64,000 nucleotides of DNA from Cinnamomum chago. Its lineage: Eukaryota; Streptophyta; Magnoliopsida; Laurales; Lauraceae. The DNA is taken from positions 20,588,001-20,652,000 of the forward strand of contig CP142453.1 in the NCBI GenBank assembly GCA_038049695.1, written 5' to 3'. Shown here piece by piece: positions 1 through 13,600 of this stretch. A program made the position numbers and the translations under genes. Below the pieces are notes generated by a model. That model made no database searches. It saw nothing but the letters and a program-made list of their open reading frames with translations, and had not been told where the DNA came from. The stretch's first letter is position 1. Each line of letters starts with the position of its first letter.

Positions 1-549
1 GAGCTTTTGTGTTTTAGCCTTGGCACTCACATATTTCCGTCTAAAAGAATAAAAATAAGAAAAATTTCACTCCTATCCAAACATCTTAAGGTTTAAACAC
101 AAGGAGTGGGAAAAGTTTCACTCCTATCCAAACATCTCTAGGAAATCAGTGGTCTATAAAAGTTCAGGATAATCCTACTCATTGGGTCCTCCACAAACCC
201 TGATTGACCCTTGTGCATTGTGGCTAGTTGTACTACAGTTATATTGGGGTTCTATACTCTTTTACTTTATACTCTTCTACTTTCATTGGAACTCTTATCA
301 ATTATCTTTGCAGTTATGAAAGTCATGTTAGGTTGAGCCTTCGACCTTTGCCCTTTTCCATCTAGCTTCTCATTGGAATTTACCCGTTTCCTTTTCCCCC
401 CTCCTTTCTGAGTTATGCTCTACCCTCCTCAATTTTACTTCTTGAGGATCAAAGAGGGAAGCAAATTGCATCTTGTAGGCCTGTAAAGTTATGCATATTT
501 TGCACGAAATTTATTGGCAAATCTTGCTTAACCATAATCCTGTAGGCAG

Positions 550-3325
550 GTGTGGAAAATTTGGCCATTGGGGCACCTTGTACATCAGTTTATGAATGCT
601 TTTACAGATCATCGGGACTCGGATATTCTTATTATTAGGTACAGTGTATACTTTCTTTTCTTGATTGTCAAAAAGTTTATTTCTGGCTATGTTGAAATAT
701 TAATTGCTTTTTTGTTTTTTTTGTTCAATTCTGATATCATTTTTTCCTTTCAGTCATTTTTCCCTTTTACTGGGATGCGCACTTCCTAAATGGATGTCTA
801 CTGGGTTCAATGATCGTCCACTTGCCCCTTCTGCTGGGATACTTAGTTTAGGAATTGGGGATACAATGGTGAGCACTGTTATTTAGCTACAAATAGTTCC
901 ATTTTCAATATTATTGATACTTGCAAATTTGTAGCTGAGTTCTTAAATTATTCATTTCAAAGGCTAGTTTAGGAATCCTATCTGTCTAGCAGTATATCTG
1001 TACATGATAATGATAATAATAATTTAACAGTTATAATAATACTTATTTCATTTTTTTATATTCTAAATCACTTAATCATTATGAAGTTCATTCACCCACT
1101 TGGGAGTTGGAGTGGCATAAGGCGTGGGTTTGCTTCCCACGTCTTGTGTTCGAAATTCGCCCTAGATTTGCCCAGTGTGCATTTCTGTGGGATTAGCAGG
1201 CGCCACTCGGGGGATTAGTTATATTGGGTCAAAGACCTCACAGATACCCACGTCATTAAAAAAAAAGAACATTTAATATCAATGTCACGTGAAACTATTT
1301 TTTATCTTAAGTTTGGTATCCTTGTAGGCATGCTTGTCAATTTTCTAATGATTTCTTAGGGGATGGGCTTCGAAATGGTGAAGGGTGAGGGGTGTCTTGT
1401 TTTCCTCATATGCTTGGATTCATTTTCTTATGGTGGGAGTAAATGTCCCATGAAAACGTATCATCCATTTTACAAATATGGCATGCTCTAACCAACCATT
1501 TCTCTTATCAAGATTGTCCAACCCCCTTAGAAACCTCTAGAAAAATTCCAAATGTCCCTACAAAATCATTTTGAAATCTCAAAATAAATAAGTAAAATAA
1601 AATAAAAAGTACCTAAAGATTGTTGAGCAGTGAAAAACAGTCGAGTATTGTGCAACATATCTACTTCAAAAAGTTTGCAGGGTTGGTTAGTGTCAAATAA
1701 TGGCACAAGTTAGGCTGTAGTGAGAAACTTCGTACATGAGAACTGAGTGGTAGCTAATATTCACCTACGCACGGTGCATCCATGCATCAGGAATGTCAGA
1801 TAGGTGGGGCTCACCTCTGAGTAATGCATGACAGTAGTCCAGATGCACAGCTCATATGCAGGTGAATTTCTTCCTTGGGTCTGGTACACAAACTAATGGT
1901 TTCCATTAAATGAATGGAAAAAGGAAATAAATTTTGCATGTTTGCATGTTTGCATGTAAACTCTGGTAATAACAGCTTGGGTTTCGCACAGGCATCAATG
2001 GTTGGCCACAAGTATGGCGTCTTCCGATGGAGCAAAACTGGCAGTAAGTTGATTTTATTGCCCTTCATTATGGAAAATATTTGCACAGTGACATGTTTAG
2101 TGCTGAAATTCCTCAATATTTCTAACATCGTTTCTCGTTCTTTTAGAGAAAACTGTCGAAGGTACTGCTGCTGGTATAACATCTGTTCTGGCAGCGTGCT
2201 CGCTTCTCCTCCTGCTTCTAGCATCATCCGGCTTTATATTCTCTCAGGTTCCTTCCTTCACTCTTTTGAGAAAGGACAAAAGTAGTTTTTTTTTTTTTTT
2301 TATAACAAAAGGACAAAAGTAGATTCGATAGGTTATTTGGAAAAATAAGATGGTTTATAAAATAGCTTGGAGGTAAAAGTTTCTCATGTTGCAGGTTCCT
2401 CCAACAAAGTTGGTACTTCCAATTAACAGCTTATTTTTTTGCAAAACAAGTAACTTCTGCTACAACGATTCCTTGGGAGCTCTTGTTTTGATTTTTAAAT
2501 GATGCAAATGGGAAATTAAAAATAGAAAAGGAATCTCCTCTACTTGTTCATCTCTCTAGTTCCTCATTTTGCCAATGATATTTGAGTTCTGAAAAGTTCC
2601 TCCTTTTGCCAAATCCCAATGAGTTCTTTGCATTATTTCTTCTATATAAAGTATGAATCACAAATTCTAGTCCTAATCGGGATGAATATGGAAGTAGAGA
2701 TCAAAAGGCTGACCCCAATACTTGTGATAAGGGTTCAATGATGATGATGAGTTGGAGGATTAGTCATGCCTGCTTAGAACTCCAGCAAGGTGACTGAACC
2801 CCCTTTGCATGATATAAGTTTAAATGATTTGATTCATTTAACATTTACAATACTACAAGCAAGTAGTTGTTGACCATCCATCAAGTGGGGTGGATGGTAC
2901 ATTCATCATGCCCACATCCATTTGACTTTGACAGTGGACGCCCTTCTCTATCATGTGGCAGACCACATGGTCAGCAGATAAGCCTTATTTCTTAGGTAGG
3001 GCCACATAGACCATGAGGCCAATCTAATTGACAGCTTGATTTCTTGTGGATGTGTTACATTGGCATTCGTACTGCACGTATGAAGGCTCTAAGTCTTCTC
3101 GTCTCTGTCAGTTACGGAAGATTCTCAAATAATTGCTTGTGCTTGTTCTTTTCTCTTATATCTGATTGCCTATATACTGTTTTCTTGAATTGGTTTTATT
3201 CATTGATGCAGCATTGGTCATCCTTGCTTTTCGCAGTCACCCTGAGTGGTCTATTAGAAGCCTTCACTATGCAGCTCGATAATGCTTTCATTCCCCTTGT
3301 ATTTTACAGTCTTCTCTGTCTGTAA
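550..3325 (+). CDS. DOLK: Dolichol kinase, C-terminal part (5' exons outside window)
   Basis: Dolichol kinase is an ER membrane enzyme that uses CTP to phosphorylate dolichol, giving the lipid carrier for N-glycans and GPI anchors. Five exons are visible: 550-638, 754-868, 1992-2043, 2147-2247 and 3212-3325, all with GT-AG borders and matching phases. They encode the last 156 residues. Diagnostic stretches are VHQFMNAFTDHRDS in the first exon, GFNDRPLAPSAGILSLGIGD and GHKYG in the middle, the KKTVEGTAAG motif (CTP-binding loop of the family) across the third/fourth exon joint, and the ending DNAFIPLVFYSLLCL before TAA. Hydrophobic segments in the fourth and fifth exons fit the last membrane helices. 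Positions 1-549 hold no recognisable exon, so the preceding exons lie upstream. The order and wording match plant DOLK (EVAN) proteins as I recall them. No break is seen. Confidence 0.93.
1095..1267 (+). repeat. tRNA-derived SINE in a dolichol kinase intron
   Basis: About 170 bp with a box A-like TGGCATAAGGCG, a box B-like TGTTCGAAATTC some 37 bases later, a unique body and an A-rich 3' end at 1258-1267. This is the layout of a plant tRNA-derived SINE. It sits in the intron between the second and third visible dolichol kinase exons, in sense orientation. I could not find a clean target-site duplication, so the left edge is approximate. Confidence 0.6.
2271..2322. repeat. Minimal poly-T retroinsertion with 15-bp target duplication
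   Basis: AAAGGACAAAAGTAG occurs at 2271-2285 and again, identical, at 2308-2322. Between the copies are only 22 bases: a T run followed by ATAACA. The arrangement looks like an extremely 5'-truncated retroposon (only the poly-A tail, antisense) with its target-site duplication. It lies in the last intron of dolichol kinase. Local slippage duplication is the alternative. Confidence 0.5.
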
Positions 3326-4806
3326 ATGGGTTCTTGCTAACCCTCATAGATACCGATGATGATGGGGGCTTAGCGTCTCATGTGCTTATAACCTTGAGGA
3401 CTGACTGACAACTTCAACCTTGGTTAACCAATTTAAACATATTGTTACTTATAGCAAGAAATATAGGAGCTATGATACCCAGATACAACGTGGAATGGGG
3501 TATACAAGGCACGGCATTGATTTGACAGACGGATTTTACAATGAAAGGATGAATTACCAGATACAGCACTATATAAATACATTGTTTAATTTTAAGCAAG
3601 CAGGTATCGCTATCAGAGTTGTTACGCAGTTCATTTTTGTTGTTCTCTTGTACATAGACTGGCATATGCCCGGATATATTAAAAAAAATAACTGATTACC
3701 TGCTTCTGTTGTATCCAATTATTTTTATGTTACATTAATTGAGATTATTTGAATTCCTGTTCATGTTTTTCTTTTTGCTTTTGCGTCATTTGTAGTAATT
3801 ATTCGGGCTTCTCTATGTTGCAATGGGAAATTTGGGGATTAAGTGAACAAGATAAGAATATATGTTCCACAGCAACAATAATGAGTATTATAAGTAGGTT
3901 GACCAAATGGTTGTTCTAGATTCATGGTTGAGCCCACACCTGTAAGGGAAAAAAAGAACAAAAAAAAAAGAAGAAGATACTTTGTTGTAATTTTGAAAAA
4001 AATATATTCTACATTATTGATTATTTCATATGACTATTTATCTGGTGAGATTACCTGATTAGATTCAACTTTGGTCGATGGCTAGACTCAGGAAAGTAGT
4101 GGAGACCTTCACCTGATTCTATTACCTGCAGGGATTCAAAAGTGTGGTTTTGAATCTTTATTTGATAATCAAACTGGGTACTTAAATGAGGGAATACCTG
4201 ATTCTTCATAGTTAGATCCTCGTTACCCCATGTGATTTTATCACCTGTTGGGTTTGATTATTCATCTGATAATCAAGCTGGTCCTTGATCAGGTAACATC
4301 TAATTCTTCCTAGTGAGATCCTCTGGGCAGGAACAAACTGAAAGTAAGAGCTTTGTTCAAATGAAAAGTATGGTTAAGTTGCCATGTTGGCAACAGCCAC
4401 CCTTCATGGTTTTCCTTGAGCATGCCCATGGATGTGCCCCAGCAATTCCCATTGCGGAATCGTCGTTTCAATTCCTCACCTTGGATACAATAATTCCCAA
4501 AAATAGTGGGAAAGCACTGTATCACAGTATCAGTAAGATTTTGCTTCTAATAGTGGAAAATTTTCTTACATTTCCAGCTCCAACATGTTTGTGTGAAGTC
4601 TGCAAAAAAGCCCATGTGGACTTCCTCACAGTTCTAGGGTGGGTGGACTTCCTTCACATTTCTAGGTGAACTGCCACATCAATGGAAAGAGTCGAACGTG
4701 GAAAAGCAGAGCCCTTTCCTTGGCGTTCTGCTGAAATGGTGTTATGCAACTGTGCCCTCAGAGTCTGGTCAGATCAAAGTGTTATATTTTTTGAGAATGA
4801 AACTAA

Positions 4807-5000
4807 GGGCACGTCTGCAAAAAAACCAGTTCTGCAGGGAAAAAGAATTTCTGAACCCCCATAAGAAAAGCTTTTCTATGGGATTACAGAAAATTTTAAC
4901 TCATTTGTTTGCATTTTTCATGTCGATTTTACTATAGTGTGGAAAATCATTTCCACAATCCTCACTTTTTCTGTGGAAAACTAGCCACATAAACAGGCCC
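4807..5000. mobile_element. Small MITE with GGGC(A/C)YGT-type ends
   Basis: Imperfect inverted ends: left GGGCACGTCTGCA, right (reverse complement) GGGCCTGTTTATGTGG. The body contains further inverted stretches of TTTTCTGTGGAAAAC type. A related element is at 15448-15674. No clear target duplication was found, so superfamily is unassigned. Confidence 0.5.
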
Positions 5001-6698
5001 TCAAGTGTGATATTATCAATTTGCAGTAAACAAGTGAAGTGTTCTTAATTACTATTTCAATTTGGAGCATAGTTGTTTGTTTGGGAATGTGGGTCGGCCT
5101 AACTCTGATGGACCCAAGACCTGTGGGGCCAGCCCACCAAGTCCAATAGGCCTTATCGGACGCATTTGGGCCCAGCCATACAGTAAGAGTCCCAACTCCC
5201 AAAGCCCTTGGCTGGGGTCATTTCAAAGTCCGTTCACGTAAATGTAAGAGGTACCTTTCAAAATTCCATCGGACCATTACAACAACTGACTTATTGATTG
5301 TTTCCTTCAGTTACATATTTTCTGAGATTCAATCCAAGGGAGAGTTCTTTCAAAATCATTCATGAGAGGTTAGTGATTGTGAGACAGTTGCTGAAATCCA
5401 CTACCCCTCGTATGTACGTAAACTCCACACACAACCACTGTACCTCGAGTAGCACCTCACAAGTGACAAGGCAGGGGCAAAGAGACTTGCACACGAGGTG
5501 AGAACCCGCACACATGGGGAGTGAAACTCGCACATGTAAGGAAAGAGAAATGTCACCCAAACTCTTTCTGAATGATAATATATAGCACCTACATTGCTTC
5601 TGCAATTATGTGCAGGATAACGCAAAATTACTGCGAAAGAGTGCTGGATATAACAGTGGTCCTGACAGACTGAATCACCCAAGTTGTTTAAAGGGAAGAA
5701 AAAGGGCATGGTTAAAATATTTGGAAGCATTTCTTACTCAGGTTCATGTTCAGGTCCAATGGGTAGGCCAGAATAAAACTCTGGTCCAGGTTTGGGCCTG
5801 TAGATTTTATACCTGAGTGCATAAATACCCAATGCCAAAACCATAATTTGCATATGTAAGTCCATTAAATGAGTATATAACTAATTAGGGCTCAATCTGG
5901 ACCTGGATTAATCAGTCCTATAACCTGTACCTGATTCAGGTGCATTTCTTTATTAGTAATTTGAGTTTGAAATGGTATCAGTTTATACCCGATTCATTGT
6001 CATACCTTGGCACGCTCAAAGATCAGTTGCTCCATCTCAAAGATGTAGGGCCAAATTGATGTATCTTTTGCTTAAGATATTATCCTTTTAGCCGCATGAC
6101 CCCATCAATTTCAGGAGGCACTTATTCATTGTTCAACGATTTAACAACATGCAAAAACCAAAAACTCATTCTCTATCTTAAACTGCTAGCTCTGCTTAGG
6201 AGACACCAGGTCCCCAAGTTCGTGTTGAGGTGCCATAGAAACATGGAGGTACTGGCCAAGAGTGCTCCAAGAACAATGAAAAAAAAAGGAGGATAGCTTA
6301 GAAAGGAAGACTATGCAGCACGAAATTTCACTCCTAGGACCTTGCTTTTACAGTTTAGGCTTCTCACATTTTGCATACCGCTGCAATGGAAATCAACTTT
6401 AGCTTTCCTCTAATTCACCATGATCTTTCAACTCACCCGGTTAACTCGACTAACCTTGTTAGCCGAATTACAGTTAGCAATGGATTATTTTATCTCATCA
6501 TCAATTGAATCACCCTTAACATTTTTCGCCTTTTTCTTATCAATGAATAGATCTCTTTCACAACAAGTCTTGAAATAACAGATTGCTTTTCTTATGGATG
6601 ACTCAATTCTTTACGATTCAATTAACCGGATATGATGGAATTCAGTACTAATACAAATGACATTAAGCTTATATTCAAGATTCATTTCCTAAGAACAT

Positions 6699-6798
6699 TA
6701 TTGATTTAACTTGACAAAAGAGCTTGTGGCACAGTGGAATGTGCTCACTAACCTTGAGAAGTCATGTAACCAATAAATAAAAAAATATTGATTTAACT
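6699..6798 (+). repeat. Truncated SINE stub with perfect 13-bp target duplication
   Basis: TATTGATTTAACT occurs at 6699-6711 and 6786-6798. The 74 bases between them contain a box A-like TGGCACAGTGG, a degenerate region where box B would be expected, and an AATAAATAAAAAAA tail. The tail plus direct repeats identify retroposition; the insert is only about tRNA length, so it is a short or prematurely terminated SINE copy. Confidence 0.7.
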
Positions 6799-7603
6799 CC
6801 AAAATAATGATAATACTAGTGAGTTTTGCAAAAGTATTCCAATCTTAGGGTTTCATTGATAACCTACCTAGATCCAACAGATGATGCAAAAGATCCAAAA
6901 TCCAAATTCTTCCTAAAAAGAAGTCGCAATAGGTTTAAAACCTACTCTTCGGTGACACAATAGCAAAATGTGAATGTCCAATATCTGAAGATAACCAACT
7001 CATAAGATCTCAACTGTACATCAGAAGGGCCAATAGGGAAGTCCTGTGTCCTAAAATTAATGCATCATGATACCACTCATGGACATTCCTATTGAAACTA
7101 TAGCATTTGATACACAGGAAGGCCAAGAAAAGGGGAAGTCTGAGGTGCCTATTACCTCTGGGTGTGTGCAGTTAGGTGTTCAGCATAAAAGGTCATCCAA
7201 AATGCAATACTTCATCACAAGTTGAGATACAATGAGCCATATGCAACCATTATGTAACCTCAACGGCTTAGCCCCATCCTGTAATACAATGAGTCATATA
7301 TACTCGTATCACATATAAATGTTAATCCTAATAAGTGTACATGGGCACACCAAACAAACAAACAGAAAAAAGGAAAAAAAAAAAAGAAACCCTTTTCCAC
7401 TCTTCTTTTTTCCAGGGTTATTTTTCAGTTTGGGATAAGGCAAAGATCGCTCTAACATGAACACTGAGCACCCAATAGAGCAAACAATACGCATGATGTC
7501 TAATTATGAACAAACTTGATGTTACATGAGAAAGGACTATATTAGCTACAATTTACCAGTATAATGATCATTTTTCATCATTCAATTTCACGTATCTATA
7601 ATA

Positions 7604-10600
7604 TCAGGAAGAAGACACCCGCGGCAGCCGCTTGGCTATTTCCTGTAAAGTAAGAAACAAGTTTGTGACTTCAGTTCCTATCATGAATTTTCTAATGATA
7701 GTTGCATAAAAAATAGTATCTAGTACTTCTATTGTTTGTAATATCAAGTTGTGTTCATAGACAACAAGATCACTGAGCAATGCAACCCACCTAAGTCTTC
7801 CTATTGCATACCCAGAGTGCCACAATAGATGGCTTCAATACGAACAAAGAAAGTATACCCAACTTGAGCCAACAAACAGAACGTAGGTTATAATCAGGTT
7901 ATAAAGAGGTCGAACAAACAGAATAAAAATCAATAAACCTATCCCACAGGATTACCAGAGGGTCCTGGGTCCCGGGTTCCGGTAAATGACAACCTGATTA
8001 TGGTATTACACTAAAAGTTTTCCAATCAAATGACCAGTTTCAAAAGAGCTTCCCTAGTGTGATACTTGGAGGTCCTAAAAAATAATGTAAAAAGTGATAT
8101 TTCTGTGAGGAAAAAGCATGTTATTCAGCGAGTGTTTATATTGGTATAAACTTTTATGACTTTTATGATGTTATTTTACTTTCCTTTTATGAGTTCTCAG
8201 TCTTTCTATGAGTATTTCTCTCTTAAAACAGTAAAAACTGATCTGAAAATTTTATTCATGATTTTTTTATTGTTTTAACCAAAGTTTTGAATATGGAAAA
8301 TTCTTAGTTTAAAGTCAAATGTCCAATCACCAACAGACTTGGAAATTTGTATTGATCATGTGGTTGCAATAATTTTATGTTATTTTAGGCAAAACACTTA
8401 CACATTACAAAAGCTGAAAGATTTCAGCCCAGAAGCTAAAAAGGTTAACTTCTCAAATTTACATTCAAAATAATAACAGAAAGGTCAGCTGATTAATCTC
8501 ATTCTCTCTCATGTGAATAGTTCTGAGAGAAACTACCTCGAACAGTTCATTAATGTTATCAGCTGTCTTTGCAGACGTCTCTATAAAAAACATTCCATTT
8601 TTCTCTGCATATTCTACAGCATCCTGCAGGAACAAAACACAGAAATGGTTTTGATCATTGATTATACCATTAGATTTTCTTTAAGAAAAAAAAAAAAAAA
8701 AAGGCCCTCTTGGAAGCAGTTCACATACTTGGACAGGTACTTCACGGTTATTCTGAAGGTCAGCCTTGTTACCCACTAAAGCCATGACAATATCAGGGCT
8801 CCCATGTTTCTGCAACTCCTGTTATATGTAAAAACTGTCAGTTATACAGCAAATTGGAAAACAAACTGCCAGTAGAAGTGAAGCATAGACAGGGAAATAA
8901 TGGTCCAGTTAAGAAATGGGGCAATAAGAAAAATGGAATAAAAATGGGTCCTGATGGTAGACACCCTTCTAACGCGTGCGCACACACATTCACTTCATTT
9001 TCTATGGAAGAGAATTGTATGTATACGTAAGCAACTCTAAATTCTAGCACAACAGAGTTACCTCAGTGGATAATAGTCAAAATCATACAATTTCATGAAT
9101 GGGACTAGGCTGATAAGTCTAAAAATAAGGATAAATGAATCAGAGGGAACATTGTAAACCATCATAAAGTATTTTTAAGGGCCATGATAAAGATAGTATT
9201 GTGTTCAACTTCAAAGCCATATGCAAATCATGACCACGAAGCATGTGCACCTTGATCCAAGTGAAGCTCACTAATGCACATCTCTGAAATTCTTCCAACC
9301 TCCAAGAGAACCATCCCATTGGTAAATGGTCAAAAAAGGAAAAACAATGGTGCACATGGTCTCAGAAGATTTTAAGAAGTCAAATGTACAGTACAGTTCA
9401 CAGAAACTATGAGCACACTACCTTGTTAACCAAGTTTAGTTCAAGATGGAAGATGGTCTTGAAGACCCCTGAAAGTTCTAGACCATGTCAAGTTTAGATG
9501 ATGATTTGGCTGTAAAGGTGTTTCAACAAGTGTCACACCTATTTTTCTGTTTTATTCACTAAATCCAGTGTACACATACACAGCCAAATTATCATCCTCC
9601 CTAAAAGTTCTAAACCACATCAAGTCTAGACCATAATTGGGCTGTAAAGGTGTTTCAACATCTCTCCCCCTCCGGTCTGTAATGCCTCTCTATTTTCTGA
9701 ATTTCTCAACCATTATGGCTTACTCAGCTGACTGCAGGGGTCTGGAATGTCTCTATTTTTTGAATTTCTCAACCATTACGGCTGAGACAGCCGATTTTTG
9801 GATGTTATAGTTAATCGGACCGATCTAATATCTCATCAGAACATCGGTTCAGTTCCAGTCAATACCTGTTAATCAGCCATTACTCTATGTAACATCCGTT
9901 ATTTTGAACCATGTTTGTAACTCATACTTTCGATTTACATCACATCATATCTTCTTTTACTATTTCCTATATTCAAACCATTGAAATCTCCATGACACAT
10001 CAACCTAATACGTGAGGCATTGCTAGGTTGTAGAGTGAAAAATACCTTAACCCAATACTGTGCTTTCTTAAAAGAATCTGGGCTTGTTATATCATACACC
10101 ACAACTGCAACAGCTGCTCCCCGATAGTAAAGAGGCGCCAATGCAGCATATCTAATAAATGAAACATTATAGAATAGCATTAATAGTGGAAACAAAAGAT
10201 GTGTAAAGATAACCTGTTATGATTCATTTAGGTCACGTTTGGCAACCAAATCCTCAAAGAAAAGATTTCCACTTTCCACTTTCCACAAAGGCATGGAAAA
10301 TCCACATTTGGCAATTGTAAATCCACGAGGATTTGGGCCTATGGAAATCCCCATTTGAGTGGATATTCAAATTTGACCTCCCCCTATAGGATTTGGGAAT
10401 CCTCACTTTTGCGGATTTATACTTGAATCAAATTTTCTCAAATATATGCATCAATATGCACCGATATTGATGTGAAATCTTCAGCTATATAAATCCTCAA
10501 CTGGGAATCTTGATTCCAAGGGCAATAAGGAATGCTCACATCTATGGATTCCTCACCAGTTGCCAAACATGCTCTTAAGTAAAAAAAAAGGCGTACAGAG

Positions 10601-13600
10601 ATCTTAGGAGCACGTTTGGTATTTTCCTAGGAAAAGAAAATGGCTTCGTAGGAAGGGATCTTTATCATGATACATGGGTCAACCAGCCTTTGGGCTCAGC
10701 CCATAGGCCCAACAGTACAGAAACCAGCCCTTTGGGCCCAATCCATTCATGTTTTGTTGTATTTATTTTTAATTATTTGGAGTTTATGTTGAATTATGCA
10801 AGTAAAGACCATAGATTTTAGTTAAGTGTTTTAATCTTGATCATTAAAATGTTTCTATGGTTGAGATTAGATCTAGGTTTAGTTTTCTCCTATATAAGCA
10901 TTGTAATCCCTCTTTGGCTTTTAGAGATGACTAATGAAAAGAAGAAATGTAGGTTCTTCTGCATTCTCTCCTATGAAAGGAATGGCGTGAGGCCATCAGG
11001 CGTGAGGCCTATCAACTTCAGGTGTGAAGCTTGATCTATCCTTACCTGTCCCACAATCTGTTCCAAATCATTGATGAAAGTAAAGATCTATAAGCAACCA
11101 TCAAAATCCCCATTGTATGTTTGGATTTGATATTGCATAGAGTGGTGGTAGGGAACCATTTTCCCTAGAAAATTTACCATCCACTTATCTGAACATGCCA
11201 ACTTTTTTAGAATATGCTAACATGGCTCTATATTTCTTGTCAAAATTGCAGGTCCCTTCTAAATAACCCATTTTCTATATTTCCTTTTTCTAAGAAAATG
11301 ACAAACATGCCATCACAAAATGGAAGTAGTACTGACTAATGAAACCATATGGAGAAGAAAACATCATGCACTCTATAAGAGAACCCAGAAAGAGACTTTA
11401 CAAAATTTGGAGAAGTTATGCACATGAGGGGAAAACACCATAAAATCTTGTGATCTGTTGTAACAGACATATGCCCCAAAAGGCTGTTTCCCAAACTTCC
11501 AAAATCCAGAGGATATTTAAAAATAAATAAATAAATCTGCTTCCACAACCTCAAAGTTTTGTCAAACCAAAGAGTTGAAACTACCTCTCCTGGCCAGCAG
11601 TATCCCATATTTCAAATTTAACCGTTGTAGAATCTTGCAAGGCTATTGTTTGTGACAAGAATGATGCACCAACAGTCACCTGTAACCCAAATTGAAACAT
11701 AAATGGTTCTATTAGAAACACAACATAGCCTCGGGATAGCAAATGGTAAAGAGATCAGCAACTCTTGTATCTAATGGAGATAGCACTATAACCAATAAAT
11801 GTTACAATCATTAAATTTCAACTAAGTGGAAATCGATTGGTTGATTTTTAATTTAATATACCTTCGACGTTGGATCAAACTGGCCACGAACAAAACGTAG
11901 AACAATACAGCTTTTTCCAACACCAGAATCCCCCAACAGTACCAACTGCATAAAGTGATTGTCTAGACATTTAGCCATAAAAAGATGTAGTTACCAATAA
12001 AAAAAAAGAAAAGACAGCACATCTAGAAAATGTGATGCCGTTGGAAAATCTTGATAATAGTAACAAGACCATTTCAATTCAACCCATTTCAACATTTTAA
12101 AAATTTTCCTCTCATATTTTCAATTTATCTTACGGCAAACAAGATCTTCCCAAACATATATAGAGAAAAATCCAAAAATTATAATTTTTCCGGATCATTT
12201 CTTGAGCAAAGAAATTACACGGATTGAGAATTCTGACCATGACCAAACTGTTGCCCCACTGATCTTTATATTAACTGCTGATGTGCTCTCAAGATCTCTG
12301 AAGTCTGATATGTTTTGCAAGAATTTGAAATTTTGCTTTACAGGTCAAGATCAGATCTTTGTAATTGCAAAAGTACTTTCCCATCTAAAAAAGATCTGTT
12401 GCTATCAAATAAAAATAAAAATGCCAATTGATGGTTATGATAATGATAATAAGTCATCAATGACCTAACTGGGACTAAGGTCAGGGATTCAAAGTTATCC
12501 TTACCTAACAACATCAAAATGTTGGAATCTGGAGGGTTCACCCTTGTGGGATCACCTTGCTTTAGATCGCAAGAGACTAGAATGCTACGTTTCCTTCGAT
12601 GTGAAACCTCCTCTTTTTGAAAGTTCAAAGAAATCATTCAATGCTAAAAAAAGCTTATCATCAAGAAATATGAATCTATCCGTATTGTAGATATCTAAAA
12701 TACATTCATAACCTAGTAATCTGGATTAAAAAAAGGACCTTGAATTCTCCCTGTGGTGCTCCCTAGGCTCCTTCAAAAGTTTGAGAGTTTCCTTTCCTCA
12801 TGGTTTCTCTTCAGCATCAGATTCATCAAGGCTTTGAATCTTGGCACCATCCAAGTCAATATAAGCTGGAACAAAGTGAGAGCCCCAATCCGCTTGGGTA
12901 AATCCCTTGAGGCAAGATCAGGTCAAGTCATCGTGTGAGACAAAAAAGGGGAATCCGTAGGGGTAAGGGAAGAGTGCTTCGGTTAGCACCGTGAAGTTTT
13001 GTCCAAGTCCCACGTCGGAAATATCCAAGTCCTGGCCCTGGGCCTATAAGTCAAACCCTGTCTTAACTCAATATGAAGTGTTTTAAAGCTCTGCGGCCCC
13101 ATATCCCATAAGAACTCCTAAGTTAACCGTGCTTGGGCAAGAGCCGTCTAGGAAGTCCCCCCCGCACATGAATGTGGGCCCAAGTGGATAATATCGTGCT
13201 TTGTTGGGTGGGCTTGTGACACAATTAAAGTACAAAATTCTAGGCTTTCTATTCTAGAATTGAAAAGATGACAAAATGGGAAAAGAGGAAGAGAGGATTT
13301 GAGAGAGAAAATTAGGGTTGGTTGACCAGCCCCATTTTGCATTAAAATATATATAGAGGAATTCTACAAAACGACCCTTTTTTCCCTATATAACGTCCAA
13401 TGAGAGGAAGTTTCACGTCGAGACCTTTTCTCCCCCTTTAAATACAACATTAATTACCCTGCCCTACTTTTTCTCATCTTCTCACAAGGGTTTATGAATG
13501 CATAACGCAGAGACTTTTCTCCTCTTTAATAGCAACGACGACACCCCCAAAATAATGGGTCCCATAAGCATGATTTACAATTTCTTTCAAGAGTCATGAG

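Larger units (their letters stand above)
3326..7603. other. Intergenic region between dolichol kinase and RABF1 3' ends
   Basis: Convergent 3' flanks. Roughly 3326-3700 is probably dolichol kinase 3' UTR, although no poly-A signal can be fixed. The interval holds one small MITE (4807-5000), a 74-bp SINE stub (6699-6798) and, at 7011-7603, the RABF1 3' UTR/flank that is partly repeated at 19.5-20.5 kb. No further gene is recognised; open frames here are short and without family motifs. Confidence 0.6.

Noticed and set aside
1-549. Earlier dolichol kinase exon
   Set aside because: No frame on the plus strand resembles the residues expected before VWKIWPLG, so the exon must be outside the window.
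3414-3695. Overlapping ORFs on both strands downstream of dolichol kinase
   Set aside because: They lie in probable 3' UTR and show no conserved motif.
12985-13215. 5S rRNA gene
   Set aside because: Only about half of the 5S sequence is present, with internal deletion, and it is embedded in a TRIM-like LTR context.
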